From an uncultured Anaerobiospirillum sp. (GTDB lineage: Bacteria > Pseudomonadota > Gammaproteobacteria > Enterobacterales > Succinivibrionaceae), in contig CALXNP010000014.1 in the NCBI GenBank assembly GCA_944389785.1, positions 1 to 36,833 on the forward strand: 36,833 bases of DNA. The letters run 5' to 3'. Positions 1-9,686 of this stretch are shown one piece after another. Numbering within the stretch: the stretch's first letter is position 1; the number at the start of each line of letters is the position of its first letter. Position numbers and translations under genes: made by a program. The notes under the pieces are model-generated. The model was not told the DNA's origin. It searched no databases and saw only the letters and a program-made list of their open reading frames with translations.

Positions 1-55
1 ATTTAAAGAGCAGCTAAAGTCGCTAAGGGCTTAGCTTTAACTTAACTTTTAACTA

Positions 56-535
56 TTATTTAAGTTGGAAAGTTGAGGTTTTTATTTGTCCTTTATTTTC
101 TTGTTGCTTTTCTTCAAGAGTGGTTAAATTTATAAAATTATCACAGGTTTTAATTAAAAGCTCATGTGTATTATCTTGTCCTAGTAAAATTACTTTTTTT
201 TGATATTTAGAGAGTTTATTTATAATTACAGTCATGTCACTATCTGAGGTTACTATAATAAAAGTATCAACACTATCATCTTGTATTGCTATTTCTATAG
301 CATCTAAACATAGAGCAATATCGGCTGTATTTTTACCTTTAATTAAATGAAAAATTTGTATAGGTTCAAGTTTGTAAGTTATAGAAGCATTTTTCCATGC
401 ATTAAGACAATTGCTTGAAAAATCACCATATAAGCGCTTATATTTGATGTATGTGTGTTGATTTACAAACTTCATAATATTATCTGCATATTTTGCAGGA
501 ATATTTTCAGCATCTATCAATAAAGCAGCACTCAT
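56..535 (-). CDS. NYN-domain (LabA/DUF88-like) putative ribonuclease
   Basis: A 159-residue protein whose first 130 residues look like a NYN domain, the PIN-like nuclease fold of LabA/DUF88 and limkain-type proteins. The conserved acidic residues are visible: Asp8 in LLIDAENI, Asp72 and Asp78 in NTADIALCLDA, and Asp98/Asp100 in TSDSD. In this family such residues bind metal for RNA cleavage. The C-terminal tail (about 140-159) is Gln/Lys-rich and probably disordered. No signal peptide or membrane segment is seen. The ATG is preceded by a good GGAGA Shine-Dalgarno sequence about 7 nt upstream. It lies downstream of crr on the same strand after a 113-nt gap with a weak hairpin, so read-through from the cysZ-ptsI-crr operon is possible. 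The domain call is confident; the substrate is unknown. Confidence 0.8.
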   Translation of the reverse strand: MSAALLIDAENIPAKYADNIMKFVNQHTYIKYKRLYGDFSSNCLNAWKNASITYKLEPIQIFHLIKGKNTADIALCLDAIEIAIQDDSVDTFIIVTSDSDMTVIINKLSKYQKKVILLGQDNTHELLIKTCDNFINLTTLEEKQQENKGQIKTSTFQLK

Positions 536-605
536 ATTGTCTCCAAGTTTTAATTATAGTAAACATCTACTTGCTAGAAATTATTTCTTATTTACTGTAT
601 TTAGC

Positions 606-639
606 TGATGAAGTTCATTAGTTGAGTTTAACCTCATCA
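606..639 (-). terminator. Weak stem-loop after crr
   Basis: A 10-bp inverted repeat (arms 606-615 and 630-639, one G-U pair, 14-nt loop) lies just downstream of the crr stop. There is no clear U-run on the minus strand, so it may be a leaky terminator or an mRNA 3' stabiliser rather than a strong stop. Confidence 0.3.
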
Positions 640-648
640 ACTTATTAT

Positions 649-1179
649 TTAATTATTAGTTTTGCTAGAGTCATTCATTAAGATCCAGCTAATTGGAGTT
701 TTAGCTGCGACACATTTACCAGAGGCTGAGGTGACTTTTAAAATTTTTTCTTTATTATTTACCACAATAACAGAGCTTAGAGCTGATTTAATTTTATTGG
801 CTATACTTAATCTATCTATTTTTAAGATAGGTGTACCTACATCTACTTTATCTCCAATATTAACTAGAGTACTAAAGCCTTCTCCTGCCAGTTCATAAGC
901 ATGAATACCAAAACTTACATAAATTTCAATACCATGTTCTTCTTTAATAGAAAAGGCTGATTTTGAGGCTATAATGCGATTAATAGTACCTGCACAAGGT
1001 GATAAGATAGTATCCTCTTCTGGATAAATTGCTATACCTTCACCTATAACACGCTCAGAAATTACAATATCAGGCACTTCGCTTAAAGGTATTAAAGTTC
1101 CAGTTACAGGAGCATACAAGGTAATATCACCTTTTTCTTCTGAATCTGAACTATGAAAAAGATGTGAGAAAAAACCCAT
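649..1179 (-). CDS. crr: EIIA-Glc-like protein (Crr) lacking both active-site histidines
   Basis: Homologue of the glucose-specific PTS component EIIA, which in enterics is phosphorylated by HPr on His90 (assisted by His75) and regulates adenylate cyclase, permeases and glycerol kinase. The fold is well kept: APVTGTLIPL near the start, GEGIAIYP, GTINRI, ELAGEGF and the C-terminal strand. The two active-site positions are changed: E. coli NHAFSI reads KSAFSI here (Ser74), and VHFGID reads VSFGIH (Ser89, with a His four residues later at 93). I checked both in the DNA; Ser89 is codon AGT. The start is ATG at 1179, not an upstream TTG in the same frame, because AGGGA sits 7 nt before it and the protein then begins MGFFSHLF like E. 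coli MGLFDKL. It starts 1 nt after the ptsI stop, so translation is probably coupled. The product is 176 residues against 169 in E. coli. Classical phosphotransfer looks impossible; a regulatory role is inference. Confidence 0.93.
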   Translation of the reverse strand: MGFFSHLFHSSDSEEKGDITLYAPVTGTLIPLSEVPDIVISERVIGEGIAIYPEEDTILSPCAGTINRIIASKSAFSIKEEHGIEIYVSFGIHAYELAGEGFSTLVNIGDKVDVGTPILKIDRLSIANKIKSALSSVIVVNNKEKILKVTSASGKCVAAKTPISWILMNDSSKTNN

Positions 1180-1180
1180 A

Positions 1181-2845
1181 TTAAAATCCCTCAAGATTTA
1201 GTTTTTCAACTAGAGCATTTAATTCTTTACCTGATGATAAGGACATAACATTATCATAGATTGTAAGATTAAAATAGTTTTTATTATCTAAATTAAATTT
1301 ATCAATGCAAGATTTAATTCTAGCTATTGATGAGCTATCTACAGTAATAGAGGTCATACCAAGATGGATAAAAAAAGCTAAAAGCTCACTACGATGTGCA
1401 AAGCGACCTGCAATACAAATAGGTATTTTAGCATCATTCGCTGCTTTACAAGCAAGAGCTATCATTTTAGCTAAAGCAGGTGTAAATGATTGATCATATG
1501 GTCTAGGAGCACAAGCATATTGTGCAAGAGAGCTAGTACCTATGATAAATTGTGAAGTATATTTAGCAAAAGCTGCTGCTGATAATACGGTTGCAGGTGT
1601 TTCTATCATTAAAGCTACTTCAAAATCACAAGGTTCTTTACCTTCCTGCATAAGCTCATCGTAAACACTTGCAACAAGGGCATTTAAATATTTAGCTTCT
1701 GATATGCGTACTATTAAAGGAAATACAATAGTAATGTTGCGGTTTTTAACTGCTTGCAAAAGAGCTCTTAATTGCTTTTTAAGCAAGCGTGTACTAACCT
1801 TAGCACCATAATCTTTAAGTGGCCCTGTATCATCTGTATCTATAGCAAAGTTTGGTTTTTTATCTTCAGCAAAATCAAAAGTACGAGCTTTAATTGGGGC
1901 TTGTTGAGGTATTTTTTCAAAGATATTTTTAAAGGCAATAATCATTTGCTCTTCACTAGGTTCAACTTCATCGCCTAAAAATAAAAATTCAGAGCGTAAT
2001 AGACCTATACCATATTTAGCATAATTTAAATTAGCATCATAATCTTTAGAAGCACCTACAGCACTTGAAACACAGATAATATTAGAACTATCTTCATCTG
2101 AGAACTGATCATAGTAAGAGGTGTTTAACAGCATTTTTTGTGAAGTATCATAAGGTGGTTCTACTATGATTTGACCGTTGATGGCATCAACTAATACATG
2201 TGTATTTGCTTTAATTTGCAGAGCTCCTTGTACTCCAAAGATAGCAGGAACTCTAAGCTCACGTAATACTGCACCTAAATGTCCTGAGGCTAAACCTTCT
2301 TCTAAAATAACAGCAGAGATGTATTCAGTTCTAAGACAAAGCAATGAGGCTGGTGTTAAGTTTTTAGCTACAATTACACAACGCTCTTTTAGCACAGTAT
2401 TATGAATACTTGCTTGATTGCTTTTGTTTAAAGAAGCGATAAATTCGGCTGTTAATGCTGAAAGTTCACGACTAAGCTTTTTTATTTCTTGATCATTAGA
2501 TTGACTAAATGGTTTTAATCTTTCAAAAAAGACAGTATTACAAGCAGAACTAGCACTAACTCCATCTTGTATAAGCTTAATTATTTCTGTGGTATTTTTT
2601 TTATCAGAAATAAAACCTGTAGCAGCACCAAATAAATCACGAACACTATCAGGAGCAGGTCCTGTCATAGCATGATATAAGCGATTAGAAAATTCTTTTT
2701 GTTTTTGTAAAAATAAATTTATCTCAGCTTGACTATCAAAATTGACATTATCCTTGATTAAATCAGGTTGTTGATTTTGCTCAATAAAAAAAGCAGGTCC
2801 TGCAGCAATACCTTCTGCAGCTATTATTCCTGATAGAGTATACAT
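1181..2845 (-). CDS. ptsI: PTS enzyme I homologue with degenerate PEP-binding site
   Basis: Homologue of phosphoenolpyruvate-protein phosphotransferase, 554 residues against 575 in E. coli. The phosphohistidine is kept at the same number (His189), but its surroundings, GLASGHLGAVLR, do not fit the family signature GGRTSHTSIMAR. In the C-terminal TIM-barrel several residues persist: Arg284 in LLRSEF, Arg321 in RTFDF and Glu415 in MIETPA. Others are lost: the GTNDL motif is GTSSL, so E. coli Asn454 and Asp455 (PEP and Mg binding) are Ser438 and Ser439; MCGELAGD is IAGRFAHR, so catalytic Cys502 is probably Ala479. The ERAADVRD helix motif of the HPr-binding part is also not recognisable. The start has GAGGAA 8 nt upstream, lying in the end of cysZ 5 nt away. 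ptsH, usually just upstream, is absent. The family is certain; enzyme activity is doubtful. Confidence 0.92.
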   Translation of the reverse strand: MYTLSGIIAAEGIAAGPAFFIEQNQQPDLIKDNVNFDSQAEINLFLQKQKEFSNRLYHAMTGPAPDSVRDLFGAATGFISDKKNTTEIIKLIQDGVSASSACNTVFFERLKPFSQSNDQEIKKLSRELSALTAEFIASLNKSNQASIHNTVLKERCVIVAKNLTPASLLCLRTEYISAVILEEGLASGHLGAVLRELRVPAIFGVQGALQIKANTHVLVDAINGQIIVEPPYDTSQKMLLNTSYYDQFSDEDSSNIICVSSAVGASKDYDANLNYAKYGIGLLRSEFLFLGDEVEPSEEQMIIAFKNIFEKIPQQAPIKARTFDFAEDKKPNFAIDTDDTGPLKDYGAKVSTRLLKKQLRALLQAVKNRNITIVFPLIVRISEAKYLNALVASVYDELMQEGKEPCDFEVALMIETPATVLSAAAFAKYTSQFIIGTSSLAQYACAPRPYDQSFTPALAKMIALACKAANDAKIPICIAGRFAHRSELLAFFIHLGMTSITVDSSSIARIKSCIDKFNLDNKNYFNLTIYDNVMSLSSGKELNALVEKLNLEGF

Positions 2846-2850
2846 TTTAT

Positions 2851-3654
2851 TTATTCCTCAACCTTTTTTAAATTTTGTTTGTTTGAGTTATTTTGAATAT
2901 TAAATCCATGAAGATCTAAAAAATATAATGTGCCAGCACATACAGCTATTACAGGTACTACAAGATTAATAAAAGGTAATGCCATAGTACATATAATAAT
3001 AAAACCAAAACTTAATGAAGATAGTTTATTTGCATTTAAAGCTTTTTTCATGTCAGCAAAGCTTATTTTATTATTGTCAAAACCATAATCAGTAAATTGT
3101 ATAGTTGCCATTTTTGAAGTTAGATATACCCAACATAAAGGAGAAATAAAGTTAACTACAGGTATCAAAGTTATGATTAAACATACAATAGCACGAGGGA
3201 TAAAATAAATTTGTTTATCAAGCTCTCTTTTTAAAATTCTAGGTACATCTTTAAAAATAGCTGCAAAACTTTCATCAATAGGAGCTTGGTTAGTGTACAT
3301 TACCTCAATTTTTTGAGCTAAAAAACCATAAAATGGCGAAGCTATGATGATAGAAAGAGTAGAGAAATAATAGATCATAAGCAATAATAAGCTTATAGAT
3401 AAAATGGCTGTAATTATATAGGATAGAAATAGTAAAAAGCCATTGTCATAAAAGCCTAGTAGAATACCTGAAATATATGAAGATACAAAAGTAAAAAATA
3501 TAATTACAGCAAGTCCAATGAGTAAAATATTAGCTAAAATAGGGATAATAATATAAGGTCTTATTTGCTTACAAAAAGCTAATTTAATACCATCTGTTAG
3601 ATAAGAAAAGATATTGATTATATTTATTTTTTTATGTTCAAATACATTTATCAT
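2851..3654 (-). CDS. cysZ: CysZ-like inner-membrane protein
   Basis: A 267-residue integral membrane protein resembling CysZ, the sulfate uptake/channel protein of the cysteine pathway. The N-terminus (YLTDGIKLAF, then IRPYIIIPILANILLIG) aligns well with E. coli CysZ. Hydrophobic segments lie at about 36-60, 72-100, 150-180 and 212-245. ATG at 3654 is preferred over the in-frame TTG six bases earlier because the nearest AGG is at usable distance only for the ATG. It is first in a tight operon with ptsI and crr. In E. coli cysK and ptsH lie between cysZ and ptsI; both are missing, leaving 5 nt. Its divergent partner is zipA, as in E. coli. Sulfate transport is known for the family and is assumed here. 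Confidence 0.9.
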   Translation of the reverse strand: MINVFEHKKINIINIFSYLTDGIKLAFCKQIRPYIIIPILANILLIGLAVIIFFTFVSSYISGILLGFYDNGFLLFLSYIITAILSISLLLLMIYYFSTLSIIIASPFYGFLAQKIEVMYTNQAPIDESFAAIFKDVPRILKRELDKQIYFIPRAIVCLIITLIPVVNFISPLCWVYLTSKMATIQFTDYGFDNNKISFADMKKALNANKLSSLSFGFIIICTMALPFINLVVPVIAVCAGTLYFLDLHGFNIQNNSNKQNLKKVEE

Positions 3655-4081
3655 GAGCAATAGCCTATTAAAAATTAAAGTTTAAAAATGTTATAAATAA
3701 TATAGCACTAACTATCTGACTCTAAAGTTATATTTTACAAAAATTCATCGTTATTTTAACCTCTTTACATATCTAAAAACTTTTAATGTATTAGCATTTT
3801 AATAAATAGAAGCTAATTATTTTGTTATTTTTATTTGAGTTTAACTTATGTACATTTAAACATATATAAGTTTAATTACTCAATAAATATAATTAATGCA
3901 AAAAGTTGCTTATAATTGCAATTCATTAATAAATTGATTATATGTTATTTAATTTAAACTAAGTTTATCATAGATAAATTTTGCTATTATTTGAACTTAA
4001 AATAACTTTTTGCCGTTAAGCACTTGCTTAAATACTGTAAATAACTTAAATTTATAGCTTATGATCAAGTAGGAGTTAAAA
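3655..4081. other. Divergent cysZ/zipA intergenic region
   Basis: A 427-bp AT-rich spacer between divergent operons with no credible ORF. It holds an imperfect palindrome at 3843-3872 (half-sites AACTTAT and ATAAGTT) and a possible zipA promoter at 4024-4052. I see no CRP or FNR consensus box here. Confidence 0.6.
4024..4052 (+). promoter_or_regulatory. Candidate sigma-70 promoter for zipA-ligA
   Basis: TTGCTT and TAAATT are separated by 17 bp, giving a likely start near 4059 and a leader of about 23 nt that contains the AGGAG ribosome-binding site at 4071-4075. The -10 match is only 4 of 6 in AT-rich DNA, so this is tentative. Confidence 0.3.
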
Positions 4082-6849
<2,768 letters not shown>

Positions 6850-6875
6850 CATATTACATATAAATAAACATTGTT

Positions 6876-6903
6876 AAAGCCTAGTTCTATGCTAGGCTTT
6901 TTT
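6876..6903 (+). terminator. Rho-independent terminator of zipA-ligA
   Basis: Perfect 9-bp stem (AAAGCCTAG with CTAGGCTTT), 7-nt loop, followed by a run of T at 6898-6903. It lies 27 nt after the ligA stop. Confidence 0.9.
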
Positions 6904-7049
6904 GCACCTATTTGGTAAGTTTTACTAGCTTGTTAATATTATTTAACCTTAGCATTTATTTATAGGTATTTACAGTATAAAATCAATATGATAGCAAATA
7001 AACAGTGCTGTAAATTTATATAGCAATCAAGTGTAATAAGGAATAGTAT

Positions 7050-7703
7050 ATGCGTTTTTTTATAGATACAGCTAACATTGAGGATATTAAAAAGGCTAAT
7101 GATTTAGGTGTTATTTGTGGTGTAACTACTAATCCATCTTTAATAGCAAAAGAAGGTCGTGATTTTAAAGAAGTAATACAAGAAATAACAAAAATTGTTG
7201 ATGGTCCTATTAGTGGAGAGGTTAAGGCTACTACTACTCAAGCTTGCGATATGATCAAAGAAGCTAGAGAAATTGCATCCATTCATCCTAATATGGTTGT
7301 TAAAATCCCAATGACGGTAGAGGGTTTAAAAACTGTAAAGTTATGTAAGGCAGAAGGTATTAAGACTAACGTTACTTTAATTTTTTCTGCTAATCAGGCT
7401 TTACTTGCTGCTCGTGCTGGTGCTACTTATGTATCACCATTTTTAGGCAGACTTGATGATATCTCTCATAATGGTGTTGATTTAATCAAAACTATTACAG
7501 ATATTTTTGCCATCAATAATATTGATTGTCAAATTATTTGTGCTTCTATCAGACATCCTATACATGTAACAGAATGTGCTCTAGCAGGTGCTGATATCGC
7601 TACAGTGCCATATAAAGTTATTGAGCAAATGATAAAGCATCCATTAACAGATCAAGGCATTGAAAAGTTTATTGCAGATTATCAAAAATCTTTAAAAGAT
7701 TAA
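7050..7703 (+). CDS. tal: Transaldolase, short TalC/Firmicutes type
   Basis: A 217-residue class I aldolase of the small transaldolase/FSA family, acting in the non-oxidative pentose phosphate pathway. The Schiff-base lysine is Lys85 in VVKIPMT. Two residues separate transaldolase from fructose-6-phosphate aldolase: Glu57 in SGEVKATTT (FsaA has Gln) and Phe131 in [11 protein letters not shown] (FsaA has Tyr). Both are of the transaldolase type. The body resembles B. subtilis-type TalC ([19 protein letters not shown]-like region, ASIRHP, KHPLTD) rather than the 317-residue E. coli TalB. An AAGG lies upstream of the ATG. The gene stands alone between terminators. Transaldolase activity is well supported by these residues; origin by transfer is only a suggestion. 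Confidence 0.93.
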   Translation: MRFFIDTANIEDIKKANDLGVICGVTTNPSLIAKEGRDFKEVIQEITKIVDGPISGEVKATTTQACDMIKEAREIASIHPNMVVKIPMTVEGLKTVKLCKAEGIKTNVTLIFSANQALLAARAGATYVSPFLGRLDDISHNGVDLIKTITDIFAINNIDCQIICASIRHPIHVTECALAGADIATVPYKVIEQMIKHPLTDQGIEKFIADYQKSLKD

Positions 7704-7833
7704 AATTGGGGTATTAAAGTAGAAAATTCTACCTTGTAGTTTTTAATTAATTAGTACATTTTATATGTATCTTAGATTAAATAAGGTAAGAAGATATGAA
7801 GAAGTAAGAGGTTAAGTTTATATTTTTATAAAC

Positions 7834-7862
7834 AAAAGGTTGAGCCTAAAACTCAACCTTTT
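7834..7862. terminator. Bidirectional terminator between tal and the MltD-like gene
   Basis: Perfect 11-bp stem (arms 7834-7844 and 7852-7862, AAAAGGTTGAG/CTCAACCTTTT) with a 7-nt loop between convergent genes. The arm ends supply U-runs on both strands. Confidence 0.85.
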
Positions 7863-7868
7863 AGTTTA

Positions 7869-8822
7869 TTAACGTTTTGATAACTCTTGATTGATTGCAG
7901 CTTCAAGTTTAGCTACGTTTTCAATTGGTACTAATACATGATTATGATGAGGTGTTTTTAATGAGTCAGTTAAAAAACCTGCATTTAAATGTTTTAAGGT
8001 TGTAATATTAGCACCTGATAAATGAGCAAGCTGCTCTAAAGAGTGAATATTGTCAGCAATTTCTATGCGCTTAAAAGCAGGACGATTAGCTATATCTGGG
8101 TGTTTTAAACCAAAATCTTCAGGTTTTTCTAAGATCTTACTATAAGCATGAAAATATCTTAAATATTGTTTAGCAGCTTTAGATAAACCTATAGTATTTA
8201 CATTAATGTTTTTTACACCACGAGCTTTAGCTTTTTTTATTTTATTTTTGACTCCAAATTCGCCTTGATGATAGGCAACTACAGCTAAATCCCAATCATT
8301 AAACTGCTTGTATAAATGCTCTAAATAACGTAAAGAAGCATCTGTAGATTTTATAAAATCATAAAAATCATCATAGTTATTAGTTCTTTTTAGACCATAA
8401 CTACGACCTGTTTGTCTTGTAAATTGCCATACACCCTTAGCACCTGCATGTGATACTGCACGAGGATTAAAACCACTCTCAACAAGAGGGAGGGCAGCAA
8501 GCTCTAGTGGAAGATCTCTATTATTTAACTCAGTTAGAAGGTGATATAAAAATAACTCAGAGTTTTCCATATGTGAGTTAAAGGATTTAGCTAAAACTCT
8601 AGCATCCTTTTGCTCTTGTTTTGTTAGCTTAATATTAAGCATGAAACGTGATTCATCAAAAAGTTTAGAATTCCATATTGATTCTGAGTACTTTTCGTCT
8701 GTGACTTTCTTGTTTACAGTAAGAGCAGTGCCTTCATTTTTTGGATTAACACTGCAAGCACTAACAAAGGATAAAGCACATAAAGAGATACCACAAAGCA
8801 TCAAAATAGTTTTCTTAATCAT
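7869..8822 (-). CDS. mltD: MltD-like lytic murein transglycosylase lipoprotein
   Basis: A 317-residue enzyme predicted to cleave glycan strands of peptidoglycan. The N-terminus is a lipoprotein signal ending VSAC, so Cys23 would be lipidated and the protein held at the outer membrane. The SLT domain begins at about residue 102 (LPLELAALPLVESGFNP) with catalytic Glu115, followed by GAKGVWQFTRQTGR and the AYHQGEFGV motif. This order matches E. coli MltD. After the following domain (about 248-300, KRIEIADN to HVLVPI) the protein ends, so the LysM repeats of E. coli MltD (452 residues) are missing. GGGG lies 4-5 nt before the ATG. It is 19 nt downstream of rnhA on the same strand; the mltD/rnhA/dnaQ neighbourhood is conserved, though gloB is absent. 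Confidence 0.9.
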   Translation of the reverse strand: MIKKTILMLCGISLCALSFVSACSVNPKNEGTALTVNKKVTDEKYSESIWNSKLFDESRFMLNIKLTKQEQKDARVLAKSFNSHMENSELFLYHLLTELNNRDLPLELAALPLVESGFNPRAVSHAGAKGVWQFTRQTGRSYGLKRTNNYDDFYDFIKSTDASLRYLEHLYKQFNDWDLAVVAYHQGEFGVKNKIKKAKARGVKNINVNTIGLSKAAKQYLRYFHAYSKILEKPEDFGLKHPDIANRPAFKRIEIADNIHSLEQLAHLSGANITTLKHLNAGFLTDSLKTPHHNHVLVPIENVAKLEAAINQELSKR

Positions 8823-8841
8823 CAGTCCCCATCTTTACCAC

Positions 8842-9324
8842 TTAAGTGGTAGGTTGTTCAACATCTGACAAAAAACCTGTATCAATAATTTTATCATCAC
8901 TATTAGCAGCCATAACAGCTAATTTATCACAACGCTCATTTTGAGGATGGCCTGCGTGGCCTTTAACCCAAAACCATGTAGTTTGATGGATTTGACACAA
9001 TTGATCTAATTGTTGCCAAAGATCTTTATTTTTTACAGGAGTTTTGCCTTTAGTATGCCAGTTTTTTAATTTCCAACCTTCAAGCCATTGAGTAATACCA
9101 TTTTTTACATATTGGCTATCTGTGAAAATTGAAACTTTGCATGGTTCTTTCAGTAGGGATAGTCCCTTAATTGCAGCTTTAAGCTCCATCCTATTATTAG
9201 TGGTTAGCTTAAAACCTTTTGAATACTCCTTTTCATGCTCTTGATATTTTAAAATCAGACCATAACCACCTGGTCCTGGATTACCAAGGCATGCTCCGTC
9301 AGTATATAAATAGACTTCTTTCAT
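8842..9324 (-). CDS. rnhA: Ribonuclease HI
   Basis: Degrades the RNA strand of RNA-DNA hybrids. The four catalytic acids are in place at Asp9, Glu47, Asp69 and Asp133, with His123, each one less than the E. coli numbers. The TDGACLGNPGPGGYG opening and VKGHAGHPQNE are typical. I chose the ATG at 9324 (160 residues, MKEVYLYTDG) because it matches the family start. An in-frame ATG at 9339 would add five residues; neither has a clear ribosome-binding site. The gene is divergent from dnaQ, as in E. coli, and shares with it a 362-bp control region with two CRP boxes. Confidence 0.96.
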   Translation of the reverse strand: MKEVYLYTDGACLGNPGPGGYGLILKYQEHEKEYSKGFKLTTNNRMELKAAIKGLSLLKEPCKVSIFTDSQYVKNGITQWLEGWKLKNWHTKGKTPVKNKDLWQQLDQLCQIHQTTWFWVKGHAGHPQNERCDKLAVMAANSDDKIIDTGFLSDVEQPTT

Positions 9325-9469
9325 AATTATAAAAACCATAAAGTGAAAACTTTATGTGGCTGTATTATACTATAAAATTTTAATTTTGGTTTATTTTTAA
9401 TAACTATTTGGAATATAAAGAAATTATATAGTTTATATGACAAAATAGTATTATTTGTATGCTAATAAT

Positions 9470-9485
9470 TGTGATCTGTATCACA
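9470..9485. promoter_or_regulatory. Perfect CRP box 1
   Basis: TGTGATCTGTATCACA matches the CRP consensus TGTGA-N6-TCACA in all ten positions and is symmetrical. Its centre is at 9477.5, about 153 bp before the chosen rnhA start. Confidence 0.78.
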
Positions 9486-9553
9486 AAAAAATTATTATTA
9501 TTTTTATAAGTATATTTTATAATGGTAAATCATAAAAGTTTATTTTACATATT

Positions 9554-9569
9554 TGTGATCTATATCACA
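9554..9569. promoter_or_regulatory. Perfect CRP box 2
   Basis: TGTGATCTATATCACA is again a full consensus match and differs from box 1 at one spacer base. Its centre at 9561.5 is 84 bp from box 1 (eight helical turns) and about 125 bp before the dnaQ ATG. Confidence 0.78.
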
Positions 9570-9686
9570 GATATTAATGTTGTTATATGCATTTTAATTT
9601 TATGCAAATAAAAAGCATTTTATTTGCTATTTTTAAGCAAAAAAACATAAAATAGCAGAGGATGTTAGCTTATTAAAGGTAATATT

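Larger units (their letters stand above)
9325..9686. other. Divergent rnhA/dnaQ control region
   Basis: A gene-free, AT-rich 362 bp between divergent rnhA and dnaQ. Its notable content is two perfect CRP boxes (9470-9485 and 9554-9569). A TACTAT near 9445-9450 is placed about right for a class II promoter toward rnhA, but it matches the -10 consensus only 4 of 6. Confidence 0.6.

Noticed and set aside
1-55. Possible terminator hairpin after the NYN gene
   Set aside because: Several short overlapping repeats (GCTAAG/CTTAGC) occur, but the loops are too small or the pairing too weak to call.
662-898. 78-codon plus-strand frame opposite crr
   Set aside because: Shadow of crr with no ribosome-binding site. 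It does not suggest that crr is a false gene, because Crr fold motifs are clear.
7050-7703. Fructose-6-phosphate aldolase (fsa) as the name for the small aldolase
   Set aside because: Glu57 and Phe131 are the transaldolase residues; FsaA has Gln and Tyr there.
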